From Symsagittifera roscoffensis (taxonomy: Eukaryota > Xenacoelomorpha > Acoela > Convolutidae), in the NCBI RefSeq assembly GCF_963678635.1, contig NC_087063.1, positions 81,269,574 to 81,333,573 on the forward strand: DNA of 64,000 bases, written 5' to 3'. Shown here piece by piece: positions 1 through 10,407 of the stretch. The notes beneath the pieces are model-generated. The model was not told where the DNA came from and searched no databases. It worked only from the letters and a program-made list of their open reading frames with translations. Position 1 is the stretch's first letter; the number at the start of each line of letters is the position of its first letter. The position numbers were made by a program, and so were the translations under genes.

Positions 1-599
1 TTTTATTCAAAATTAAAGATGTTTTGGACTCGAATTTTTCAACGACCCAGTTTATGGAACTGAATGAATGAAAATTTCCCACAGTTTTCAAAGTTTCAAA
101 TAAAAAGCCTCTAATAAAGCTAATTTTTTAAAGCCTCAGATACAATTTTCTTCTAATGAATCATAGGCACTCGCTTTACATGCTCAAAACAAGATTAAAA
201 ACAAAAGTTTCAAAGATTTTCTCACTTTCTCCTAGTAGCCCTGAGCTGCGACGTGTTCGTTTATGCATCATTCTGTCAAAAGCTTGTAAGATTCTTGAAA
301 TATCTTGCTTGCTATACATTTTTTTTGTAGAAATTTTGTACGATAATTTTTTCTTCTAGGCATGCATCCTACCAGATGAACAATTTTACAAGATGCACAA
401 TTTTAGACAATTTTTAAGAAGAACGACTCCATGGACATTTCAAAAGATAAATAATTATTGTAGACATCTTTCATTTTAAACCTTTCATGCACTCATTTTG
501 AAAAAGCAATACTACTTCTTCTAGGCATCTTTAAATATAGGCTTTTTTCTACTGGTTAATTTTTTTCTGACCGCGTTGAAAATTTATCCTACCGAATTG
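1..599. other. AT-rich non-coding DNA
   Basis: T- and A-rich sequence with no reading frame that looks coding and no repeat that I can match elsewhere in the window. Confidence 0.5.
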
Positions 600-690
600 A
601 GAGGAGGTCAGTCACACCAGAAATCTTCAGTACCATTGAGATACATCCCACGTCAGCACACACAGCGCCAGAATCTGGAATTTGCGTCTG
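600..690 (-). pseudogene. relic of a TMEM151-like exon 2
   Basis: Read on the minus strand, this stretch aligns with exon 2 of the intact TMEM151 gene (26817-26934): a preceding ttccag acceptor, then codons for a leucine-rich start (xLALxVLxW), as in the intact exon. Identity is roughly three quarters over about 80 bp. The copy has a short insertion after the shared TGG codon and then in-frame TGA stops, so it cannot encode the transmembrane segment. No matching exon 1 or exon 3 is visible beside it. It may be a processed or dispersed exon fragment, or the remains of a tandem paralogue whose other exons lie to the left of the window. Confidence 0.55.
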
Positions 691-769
691 TTTTGGACTA
701 AAAGATTTAATCGATGTTAGTATTCGAGTCAAAGATTTTCGAAAATGATTCAACCACATTGATTTATTT

Positions 770-941
770 TACAATTGGGCTGTTTTTCCTTTCCCCAAAA
801 GATTGAACGACAATTATTTATATTACAATTGGGCTCTTTTTCCTTTTTCCTGTCACTTTTCATAATCGGAAAATGTGAGCAAAAGTTTTACTTGAAAAAA
901 CTAAAAGTTTGCTGGTGGGAAAAGGGAAAGAGCCCACAATT
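770..941. repeat. short tandem duplication with inverted copy
   Basis: The phrase ACAATTGGGCTSTTTTTCCT occurs at about 770 and again at about 825. Its reverse complement (AAAGAGCCCACAATTG) is at about 925-940. This leaves a roughly 24-bp stem closing a loop of about 65 bp. It is probably a small foldback or MITE remnant. Confidence 0.45.
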
Positions 942-1083
942 GCTCATTTGTACAATAATAATAGATTTTGGAGGTAACCAGGGGTAGGGGTGGGCAAACC
1001 ACAAACCACATGACTGGCCTCTACTCGTGTACATGAAAGAAGAGAAGCCGAGATTTGTTCTTTCTTTGATCACAAAAAACAGA

Positions 1084-2325
1084 GATGTCCTCAGTAAAAT
1101 TACCTGAGGATCTGTGCGTCTTAGCAAAGCTAGCGACCCGTCTTGTCAAATCCTACAGCAACATAATGAAACGAGTTATAATCTTCGATTACTTCCGAGT
1201 ATAATCTTCGATTACTTCCGATATGGTGGACAAAGCTATCTCGTGGTTGAAGACCGAAACCGTAGTTTACCTGGGGCAGAGGTTTCTGACAATGGTTCTA
1301 AAGAGTTAATAACTTGTTTAAAACAGCTTTTTGTAATTTTTGATGTAAGCGACGAGCTTTCGTCGGACGAAGGCACTGAAACCTCATCACATAAAACTCA
1401 AACATTCCCTAAAAATTGAAGAGTGTTCCCTACAGCATCTCTCCTGCAGAAATTGGCGTAAAAACTGTCAAACGACTAATTCTGATGACACCGATAGAAG
1501 CGAAATCTTAGACACGGGCGAGTTCCATCGAGCAAAAGCTTTAATATCGTAATACGCGAGAACGCACTACGCATTTATCTCCCTCGATGTAGGCCAATTA
1601 GAGAATTTCTTCTCATTCACCCTGGTAAGTACCAATCACATAAAATTTGGCATGTAATCTTGGATTTCAGAAGGACTTGAAGAGCCCACCAGTCATCTAC
1701 AGCCGCTACGTGAAGGTGATAATGTCTGGATACAAAACCAAACCGTTCGAAAACCGACATAATGGCATGAGACAGGTATTCTAAATGAATTGCGCCAATT
1801 TTACTCGTTCATAATAATAGTGACTGTTTCAGGTCGTGTAACTCTGCGCAAAAAGAAGTTTCTGCGAAAGTTCCTTCCAGTTTTCTACAGAGACCACAGA
1901 GTTCAATGTGATTCCCTCAACCAAGTGTCACGTTGGACGCCCAGTCCGCAGGCAAAGCGTTCAGCAATGTTAGTCCAGCCGCCATCGGTGGTCCAGCTAA
2001 GTGCCCAGAAGAATCTTTTGGGGGTCTGCCAGCGGTCGCTAGCTGCAACACAGTCAACCAGACCACTTCAGAAGGAAATCCCCATCAGCTGTTTTTTTGC
2101 CTCTGGAACATGCGAGTCAAACATAGTCATGAGACAGAGACTGTTGTCCACTGGTGCCTGGATTCCTACAATAAACTGGGACTTTCCGAGGAAGTGATTG
2201 AGAACATAACACTGTTGATCGCACAAATCGTCAGGCTTCTGATTAACTGGAATAGAAATAAGCGCATGAGACTGATTCGAAACGTTCTTGCAGTCAAATT
2301 AATCAGTTCTTTGCAAACGACTTAA
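1084..2325 (+). pseudogene. unidentified, probably broken gene
   Basis: The base composition is less AT-rich than the surroundings, and several frames look coding, but no single frame runs through. A first piece opens at ATG 1084 (start MSSVKLPEDLCVLAK) and stops after about 39 codons, just where a 22-23 bp segment containing ATAATCTTCGATTACTTCCG is duplicated in tandem. The downstream frame continues to 1419. A segment at about 1671-1775 is bounded by a good acceptor (ttggatttcag) and the donor GTATTC, and a GTAAGT donor lies at about 1625. The last open piece, to 2325, is alpha-helical and basic near its C-terminus. I do not recognise the family. It could be a decayed host gene or a domesticated or decayed transposase. 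Confidence 0.3.
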
Positions 2326-2456
2326 GAGGGCTTGCTGGACTTGTTTATATTATATTTATAATAGCTTCCTATATACTGATGTCATTTAATATATTCTTAT
2401 ATCTTTGTCGTTTTTTTTAAATTGTTTTTAAATCATTGTAAACTTTGAAACATTTG

Positions 2457-2576
2457 TTCTAGTAATGATTTTCCGGATCTACTTAACAGTCCCCCTTATG
2501 ATATCTACTAAAGAATCTCCCCCCTTTCGTGAAAGGGGGATTGTTAAGTAGATCTTTTGTCCTTCTAGTAATAATT
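2457..2576. mobile_element. small foldback element
   Basis: GATCTACTTAACAGTCCCCC (from about 2477) is mirrored by GGGGGATTGTTAAGTAGATC (ending about 2555), with a second nested hairpin (CCCCCTTTCGTGAAAGGGGG) inside. The phrase TTCTAGTAAT flanks both sides (about 2457 and 2563) and may be a target-site duplication. There is no coding capacity. Confidence 0.6.
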
Positions 2577-2934
2577 GATTTTTTTTTCTCTTTCGAATAG
2601 CTACTTTTCAGCAAAAATCATTACTGCGGCGGTGCCATTTAAACAATTTAACGACTTAAAACACGAACACGACAAAACGCTCAAAATGTCTATGAGGTGG
2701 TCATTAAAAGCTGAAAAAGTTTCCGACTACAATCCTTTAGAACACAGTGTTAAGAACAAAAAAACTGGTAAATATTTACATCACCAGCGCTTTCGCAATT
2801 CCCTTTTTTATTCGCTTGTTTTCTATTAAGAGGTCAAAATGACAGACAGTGTACTTCCAAAAGCAAAAACGACCACTCCGTAGGAATTAAAAAAAGGTCT
2901 TTTTCTATTTCATAAGCAGGCCTCTTCTCTCTTT

Positions 2935-4160
2935 TAAGCAATCGCAGCGATCAATCTATTCTGTGCTTTTTGACACACATCTAGGAAAAATAGAAAAAAT
3001 CTGTGCAGAGAGAAAAAAATAGAAAAAAAATATATTTCAAAACGGAGCTATGCAAAATGCACGATATCCTCCGAAAACAGCCAGGCACGTTAAACTAGCT
3101 GACAGACAAGGAGACGGATTACACAAAATGGTTTTTAATAATTGGCTACTAAGTCGCAAGATCTGGCTGTACGAAAAATTCCAAAGGGAACTGAATGCAA
3201 TTTTTTTTGAAAAGCTTGTTTTTGAAACTAACCTTTCAATATATAGCCAACAGACGGTGAAAAAGAGTCAATGAATGCAGGGAAACGGAAAAATACTCGG
3301 TCTCACATTACTTGGTTTAAAAAATGTATTGTTTTAATTTTAGAGGTAAATATATGTCCTTAAAGCTCTTTAAAAATTATCTTCTACTCAGTTTTTTTTC
3401 CGCTGGGGAAGAGGAACTTTTGAAGAATTTTGAGTTTTTTTGAGGTTGTTAAAAAATCAAATGAGTGCTAAATCTTAATGCTACAAAATTGTACCACTCA
3501 ATAAGTAGGAATGTAGTCAAGACACTTATTTGGGTCGTGATGGTTTGTTTAGTTTTTTTTGAAAACTTGTTGGAGTTGAAGCTAAACTTTGTTTTTCGCG
3601 GCCTGACATTCGTTTTTTTTGTTTAGATCAACATCTATGGAAAAACCAACGACTTCTTGTCACAATAAGAATTTTAAAATTTTTAATTTCCCAGCGGAAA
3701 AAAAACTGAATGAGAGATAATTTTCAAAGAGCTTTAAGGACATATATTTTGCCCTAAAATTAAAACAGTACGTTTCTTAAACCAAATAATGTGAGACTGA
3801 GTGTTGTTTCTGTTTCACTGCGATCATTGACTCTTTTCCACCGACTGTTGGCTATATATTGAAATGTTAGTTTCACAAACAATATCTTCAATAAAAAATT
3901 GTATTCAGTTCCCTTTGGAATTTTTCGTACAGCCAGATCTTGCGACTTGGTTGCCACGTTCTAAAACCACTTTGTGTACTCTGTATCCTTTTCTGTCAGC
4001 TAGCTTAACGTGCCTGGCTGTTTTTGTAGGGTATCGGGCATTTTGAATAGCTCCGTTTTGCTGCTCTGCTCATATTTTTTTGTACTTTTCCTTGATGTGT
4101 GTCAAAATGCACAGAATATAATGATCAGCGATTGCCTAAAAAAGAGACGATTTGTTGTCA
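2935..4160. repeat. large imperfect palindrome, two arms of about 475 bp
   Basis: The left arm (about 2935-3413) and the right arm (about 3690-4160) are reverse complements over almost their whole length, separated by a loop of about 275 bp. Shared landmarks are AAGTCGCAAGATCTGGCTGT and ATATGTCCTTAAAGCTCTTT. At the inner ends sits TTTTTTTTCCGCTGGG (about 3400) with its complement CCCAGCGGAAAAAAAA (about 3691). Small reading frames in the arms are the same sequence seen from opposite strands and do not look like a protein family. A transcript through this region would fold into a long hairpin. Confidence 0.75.
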
Positions 4161-4289
4161 GAATCCGTTTGCTTAACCGTTTTTTGATGGCACACAATTA
4201 TTTCGTTCGACTTCTATATTTAAATTGTTTTTTTTTTAAATATTTTATAAAGTGTTAGTTCATAGCTGGAATTCTTCCGATTGTACAGA

Positions 4290-5420
4290 TTGCCAAATTT
4301 TGTAAAAACAATTTGAACATCCTAACAAATTGCATGCTCCAAAATATGCAAGTTTTGGGCTAAAATGGGAAATATTAGTAACCAAATAACACTATGTTCA
4401 TAATCTCCTTGGTGATATAAATATATTGATTGTATTTTTGTATAAAATAAATAAAAGACAAGAAAAAACTCAAGGTTGTTCCATTCATTAATTATGGTCT
4501 TATGAACAAGCACTCTTGTACAAAAAAAATATATCATGAAACATTTTGGATCAAATACAGTTGCGTTTGAATTAGTTCAATGAAAACTTCAATGAGTAGA
4601 TTTTGTCAGCAGATATTGATCTGTCAGCAAATAGTAGATATCATCAACTTAAAATTCTTTCAAACTCATTCAATGACTTTCTCAAATAAATTTTTTCTCA
4701 AATAAAACGATGAATCTCTATTTCAAACAAGGCAATCCTCTCACAAAGCTGGCAAGTTCAGCCAATAAACGGTTTTGGTATTTGACCTCTAGTAAACTCA
4801 ACAGTGTTATCAAAAAAGATTTCCTGAACTTGTTGGTGCGCCTCTATATATCGGTTATTTTTCCTCAAATGTTTTTTGCTGAGGCTCATTTATGATGCTT
4901 AATTTTTAAAGTGTCAAAACATAAGCCTAGTACTTGTCTGGTTTTTGAGATTTGTTTTGCCGGAAAAACTAAAAGGATTAAAATTTTATGATAAATCTTC
5001 CTTCAAAAAAACAATACGAACCAAATTTCTAATCATTTGACAGACAAAACACTTACTTTTTTTCTGCAACTATTTTAAGACTTTTAACTTTTAGCAAGCG
5101 TTGCAGTTTCGCTTATAAGGGTAATAATTCTGATTAAGAACCACAAATCAAACCATACACAAGCTTTGACTACAAAAAATGACTAAAATTAAAACAGTAT
5201 ACAAGAAATAGAACGGTTAAAATATGTCCAAAAAACCAACGAACCCCAAATTTTACCCCTTTGGTTATCGAAAATTGAAATATTTTGAAAGGAAAACTAT
5301 TTGACCATTTCCATCTGTGCTGTCCCAAATTACTAAATCGGTGTTTTCCGTCGTTTTGTTCAACTTTTTGGTAAACTTTTGCTTTTGAGCAGAGAATGGA
5401 GCAGAAAATGGTTAATTTGG
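4290..5420 (+). repeat. diverged direct repeat, copy 1
   Basis: Blocks such as TTGCATGCTCCAAAATATGCA, ATAACACTA, ACAAGAAATRGAACGGTTA and ACTAAATCGGTGTTTTCCGT recur in the same order at about 6530-7125. The copies are old, with many indels. No coding sequence is seen. Confidence 0.5.
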
Positions 5421-6529
5421 CAAAAGCACGGTTAAATTAATTTATAAAACTTTTTTGCCATAAATATATCTGCACTGATACTTATTCTAAAATGATCTTA
5501 ACAACTGTTTGATGATTTTCGTACTTTTTTAATTAAATGCATGCGCAAAAAATTCAACTGTTGTTTTGACCATGATTGAAAAATTACTATTATTCCAGGC
5601 AACCCACAACTGATCTATCAATTTCAATTGTTCCGGTGAAAAATAACAAAATAACCTAATTGTGAGAACAAATGATTTAAAAGAATCTTTTTTGAGAAAG
5701 CTTCTGTTTTTTTCTGAGTTATTGAACTAAAGTGAACTAACACGAAAAAACAATTATCTGTAGGTTGTAGAAAAATATAAGTTAATTGATAGCGAAGGAT
5801 GAGAACACATGAATATGGAGAAGATGAATATGATACCCAAAAACCTGTTTTAAAACAGAATCCATCTTAGTTTCATTCGCTGGTGACGATGACGATTCTT
5901 GTTTTTTTTTTTCAGAGCAGGAAAAAAATTGAAAACAGTTTCAGTATAAAATTTTGTTTTATAGTTACTTAAACAACAGTTCTCAGTAACAGTATTATTT
6001 GGATGAATAATTGAGCATTGCATACCTTTTTGATTCCTAGTCGTTGTTGAATTTCAGAGAAATTATTCTTTCTATTTTGATATTATCAGTATCAATTGAA
6101 AACTCTTGTTGTTTTGTTTTTGTCTGACCAAGTTAGAGAATCATTTTTTTTTCCAATATTCAGACTGTTTAGAAAATTGGGTGATTCTTGCAAAATTTTT
6201 GTGGATTAGAAAATCAAATCAGAAGCAAAGCAGTACATTTTCATACTTTCAACTTACAAAATTCACTCTCGATCAGTTTGCCACAATAAATAACGTTTTC
6301 TTAAAATTACGTTTTAACTACGTTTTATTTACCTTACTTAGATTCTCAAAAAAGTTTTGTAACTAAAGTTTCTTGCGACTTAACATTGTAACTTTTTCGA
6401 TATCACAAGTTGTGAAACCTATGCTGGAAGCTTTTAAATCGAAGAAACTATTTATTTTTTGCTGTTTTCAAAAACTTGTTACTTTTACTGAATTTTTGTC
6501 GAGTTTACTACCAGGCAAGGATCTAAACT
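5421..6529. other. AT-rich non-coding DNA
   Basis: Nothing recognisable. The two open frames here (6106-6366 and the start of 6373-6618) have the composition of random AT-rich DNA. Confidence 0.4.
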
Positions 6530-7125
6530 ATCTGAACAACTTGCATGCTCTAAAATGCAGAACTTGCACCAAATTGGAAAACAATAGGAGTGGTAGTCGT
6601 ATAACACTACGTTTGTAAGTTCGATTAAAGTTCCAATTAAAACTTTTAAAGAACGAGAGAAGTTTCAAGATGCATAGAGACACAGCTCAAAACAGTTGAT
6701 CTAAAAATGTAATTTTGTGAAATTCGTCAGTTTAAAATTCCTTCTAGCACATTCGAAAATTTGAAAAAAAATTTCAAGCTAATGCAAAACACTGTTTAGG
6801 CAATTGACCTCGAATCATATAAATAGACTCTGCAAAGCTCTCATTTAGTAAACATCACGAAACTAAGCAAACTGTTTTCAATGTTTGAATATACAAGAAA
6901 TGCTGAAAAAAAACTAAGTACAAGAAATGGAACGGTTATAGTTTTTCCAGAAAAAAACAACACAGCCGAAAATCTACACAAAATGATTATCACATATCGA
7001 AGTATTTTGTTGAAAGTACTTATTAAACAACCAAATAATGTTCAGCTTTTTGTACTACTAAATCGGTTTTTGCCGTAACTTCGTTATATTTGCGGTAAAT
7101 TTTTGACGATGAGTGGAGAAGGATT
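6530..7125 (+). repeat. diverged direct repeat, copy 2
   Basis: This is the shorter counterpart of 4290-5420, with the same ordered blocks but deletions between them. Confidence 0.5.
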
Positions 7126-7663
7126 CACATCAACACGGATGAATGATTTTCTAACATTTTCGTACAGTTTTTGTTACAGTTTCAAGAAAGTTTATTATTG
7201 AAGTTGGTCACAGTTTTTTCCCTTCCCTGAAAAAAATATGAATCATCAATGTCAACAGAAGATAAAAGTAGGATGCAGTATTTCTTTTTTATTGCAAGAG
7301 TTTCGTTGTCTATTGCATCGTCCATTTCGTTTTTTTTATCTCAGTGTGTTTTAATTCTTGTCTTTCAATCATTTTATATTTTTTTACAGCCTGCTGCTGA
7401 TATGCTTCATTTTTTCAAACCATTGATTTCTTAACTGCTTTCATTGATGAAAATACTTGGTTTTTTTACCAAACAATTTCCACTTTTTTGCAGGAATCAA
7501 AATCAAACAACTTGTCAGGGTAAAAAAAGTAGTTTGAAATGAAGCTAACTTTGAAAACGGCATTTAGACTTTCAATAGACTATCAGATAATTAAAAATTT
7601 GGAAATCATTGATTTCTGTAAAAATTTAATGCCGTATCTCTAAAAGCGAGTAAGCAAGATATC

Positions 7664-8062
7664 TTTTGGCGCGTCCAGACAATTCGGCCACAGACAATTC
7701 AGCCGATTTGAAATTCAGACAATTCAGCCAAAATTTAGCAGACAATTCAGCCAAAGACAATTCAGCCAATAATTGTGACCGCCGCAGTCGCGCCAACGTG
7801 TTGCGAGCTTGCCACCAAAGGGTAGGACTCTATACGAAATTTAGAGCCGGTTATCGCCGCAAAGCGGCGACGCGCGCGTAGCGCGCCCACCGGCGACCTT
7901 AAACCGAGAAATAACTCCAATTCCAATTTTTTTTCTTCCGAATCTAGCGTTTTGTAAAACTGGCTGAATTGTCTCAGGCTGAATTGTCTTTATATTTCTG
8001 GCTGAATTGTCTGAATTTCAAATTGGCTGAATTGTCTTTGGCCGAATTGTCTGTGCGCCAAA
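7664..8062. mobile_element. MITE built from AGACAATTCAGCC repeats
   Basis: The terminal inverted repeats start TTTGGCGC at the left and end GCGCCAAA at the right. Each contains four to five tandem copies of the 13-mer AGACAATTCAGCC (the right end carries the complement GGCTGAATTGTCT). The two ends pair over more than 100 nt. The centre holds two GC-rich hairpins, TCGCCGCAAAGCGGCGA and GCGCGCGTAGCGCGC, which stand out against the AT-rich surroundings. The apparent 71-aa frame is simply the translated repeat and has no independent support. Confidence 0.75.
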
Positions 8063-8225
8063 TGGAGAACCAAGTCAGAAAAAGCAGACTTTTCACGACT
8101 TACAACTTAGAATGTTCACACTCGAGCTTTCGCAAAAACACAATTTGATGTGTTAATTCCCATATGTATTTACAAAAAATTTGCAATAAGAATTTTTTTG
8201 AAGCCAGGCTCCTGAATTATACAAT

Positions 8226-9223
8226 TCAATCAGGCAATGACTCAAGTAAAACCCTCTCTGACTCAACAACTCTTTCATACCATGAGTGACTGAACATATG
8301 ATAATCAGCCAACAATTTTTTTGCCTCTGCCAGCTTCTCCAGTGCCTTTTCTTTGTCAGAAAAGCAACGCGACCAGCTCCTCAGTATTAGAGCATTGGCA
8401 GCAGAAGAACTCTTATTCGCTTCGTTCATTTTATACGCTTTTTCATATAAGGAAGCAGCCCTTTCTTTCTCATTTTCCACGTCGAAAATCAAGTCAGCCA
8501 ATCTTTTGAATGCATACGCTGTTTCCCCGTGACTGCCTAATAAAGAATTTAACTCATTGACATTTTCTTCCGCTTGTTTGATAATACTTTGTAGCTTTTC
8601 TTTATTCTTATTTTGTTTTGCTGTATCCTTTTCGTCTCGAAATTTGCTCGCCAGAATTTCTATTTTTTCGAGTTTTACTACTCGCTCAATTTTTTCTTTT
8701 TGCTCATTCTCCGGTCTGCAAACTTCTGATTGCCATTCAAAGAGATCTTGAAGTGACTCAGCCCAGAATTCTACACTAGGTTTTTCCTCCCACTCGAATT
8801 TTTTCTCCCATTTTACATTGGGCAAGGTATTTTTACACATCTGCTGAACCAAACGACCCTTCGAGTAGCTCAAATAAGCTCGACAAAAACGCGAAACACT
8901 GGGCTTTAGTACTAATTCAGAAGCGTTTTCAAGTATTTCTGATGCTGTGCTGTCCTGATCTTTAATTAAACGGACTTGATGTGATATGAAACACATACAC
9001 AAAATAGCATGTGAAAAGAATTCCAGTCTCGTAAAATATTCCTGCAAGTTTTTTGCAAAGTCAAGAAGAAATTTTTTATTTTTAATCATCGCGCTTAAGA
9101 ACCAGAGAGAAGCGAGCAGCCAGTATACACCAAGAGGGTTAGAGTTGTCGAGCTTTACTGAGTGATTTTGTGTGTAATAGCTTAAAGTTTTCGGTTCAAA
9201 CTTCAAAGGCAGAGGAACAATTC
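8226..9223 (-). CDS. TPR-like helical C-terminal exon of the HEPN/NB-ARC gene
   Basis: An open frame of about 330 codons ends at the TGA/TAA side near 8226. It has no convincing ATG start; the frame opens directly after a stop near 9227, so it is best read as a 3' exon. The product is rich in K, E, A and L. The last third (around GETAYAFKRLADLIFDVE and AASLYEKAYKMNEAN) has the helix-turn-helix spacing of tetratricopeptide repeats, as found at the C-terminus of animal NB-ARC proteins. It lies on the same strand as, and about 1.2 kb downstream of, the NB-ARC exon, so the two probably form one STAND protein in which this half senses ligand or partners. The exact splice junction is not clear, and a transposon-like insertion between the halves is an alternative. 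Confidence 0.6.
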
Positions 9224-10407
9224 GTCGTGAGGATCAAAAATATCTTCATATCTATTGATGATACATGCTGATACATCGCCCGATTTGCAAAAAGTTTGTA
9301 GTAGATTTAATATTAAACCAATTACTCGCATCGAACACAAACTACTAAAAAGTAAACAAAAAGACTCGAATTTCCGGGCAGGGCGTTGGATCTCCTATTG
9401 CCGCTGGAGGCAACATAAAACGTTTTTGCTTTAATTTTGATAAGTTAATCGAGAAACATAGCAGAGAAAAAACCTTTTTTTTTTCATTTCACCGAACGAT
9501 TTTTTTTCTGTACATATGTATGCATTTTGTGTCCTATATCCTAATAGTAGGACCTGATTTGCCTCAAGTAGGAAATGAGTTGCCTCAATTTAATTTGGAA
9601 CAATTTATTGTAAATGGATTGCCTCAATTATATTTGAAGCAGTTTCATTCGCTGCTTATGCGTGTTATCAGAAAGCAGTATATTGCTCATTGACTATCTT
9701 AAAATGGCCCAAATAGCACATTTCAAACCTCCATAGTTTTTGCTCACAAAGAACTGTTTTTAAAAATTTGAGCTCCCGGTAATAATATTTTGGATTATCA
9801 TCAGCTGTGGAAAAATCCTGTAGTTAATCAGCAAGAATAAATGTTACTGTTTTTTTCTTCGAAAGTTGAAGCAATGAGACTGCTCATTTTCCGAGGCGAG
9901 GTCATGAATGATTTGACTGTCTTTTTTGTGATATCGAATAATCTGAATTTAGAGCTGATAGTATCAAAAATTAAGTATTTAATTGTGTTATTACGACCAA
10001 CCAGCTTGCACTAGTTTAGATGGAATCGTTTCGGATCGACTGTAGGTCCAAGTTAAAATAGTGGTGAGCGCGTTCCAACAGCGAACACGAAGTTCCACAT
10101 ATCTATCCCACGTTCTTTTTTAAACTGTTCTAAGCAAAAAACACCCCTATCATATCATCCTCATTTTCTTCGAAAAAACGGAATAACAACACTAACTGTA
10201 TCAAGGTGGCGCCCTGAATGATCCGACCGACTGTATTTAAAACTTTATTAATTAGTTCGCTTTAAAAATTGATGAAAGGTAGGAAAAATTAAAAAAATGG
10301 TTTCTTAAATTACTCCTTTTGAGGTACAAAAAGATATATTTAGCGTGTAGCAACGTAAAAAATTATAATTTTTTTTGAACAAATTCTGAGCTTGGTTAAA
10401 TTGACGC
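9224..10407 (-). other. intron or insertion separating NB-ARC and TPR parts
   Basis: This is AT-rich sequence without coding potential. The two ends carry an inverted 13-mer: GAACAATTCGTCG on the plus strand at about 9217 and on the minus strand at about 10444. That places a short inverted repeat at or next to the exon edges. No strong GTRAGT donor is seen at the upstream edge, so an ordinary spliceosomal intron is not proven. Confidence 0.4.

Noticed and set aside
1084-1420. TFIIE-alpha-like winged-helix start
   Set aside because: Only a loose pattern over about 30 residues; downstream sequence does not follow that family.
3050-3957. Two small genes with similar products on opposite strands
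   Set aside because: They are the arms of one large palindrome.
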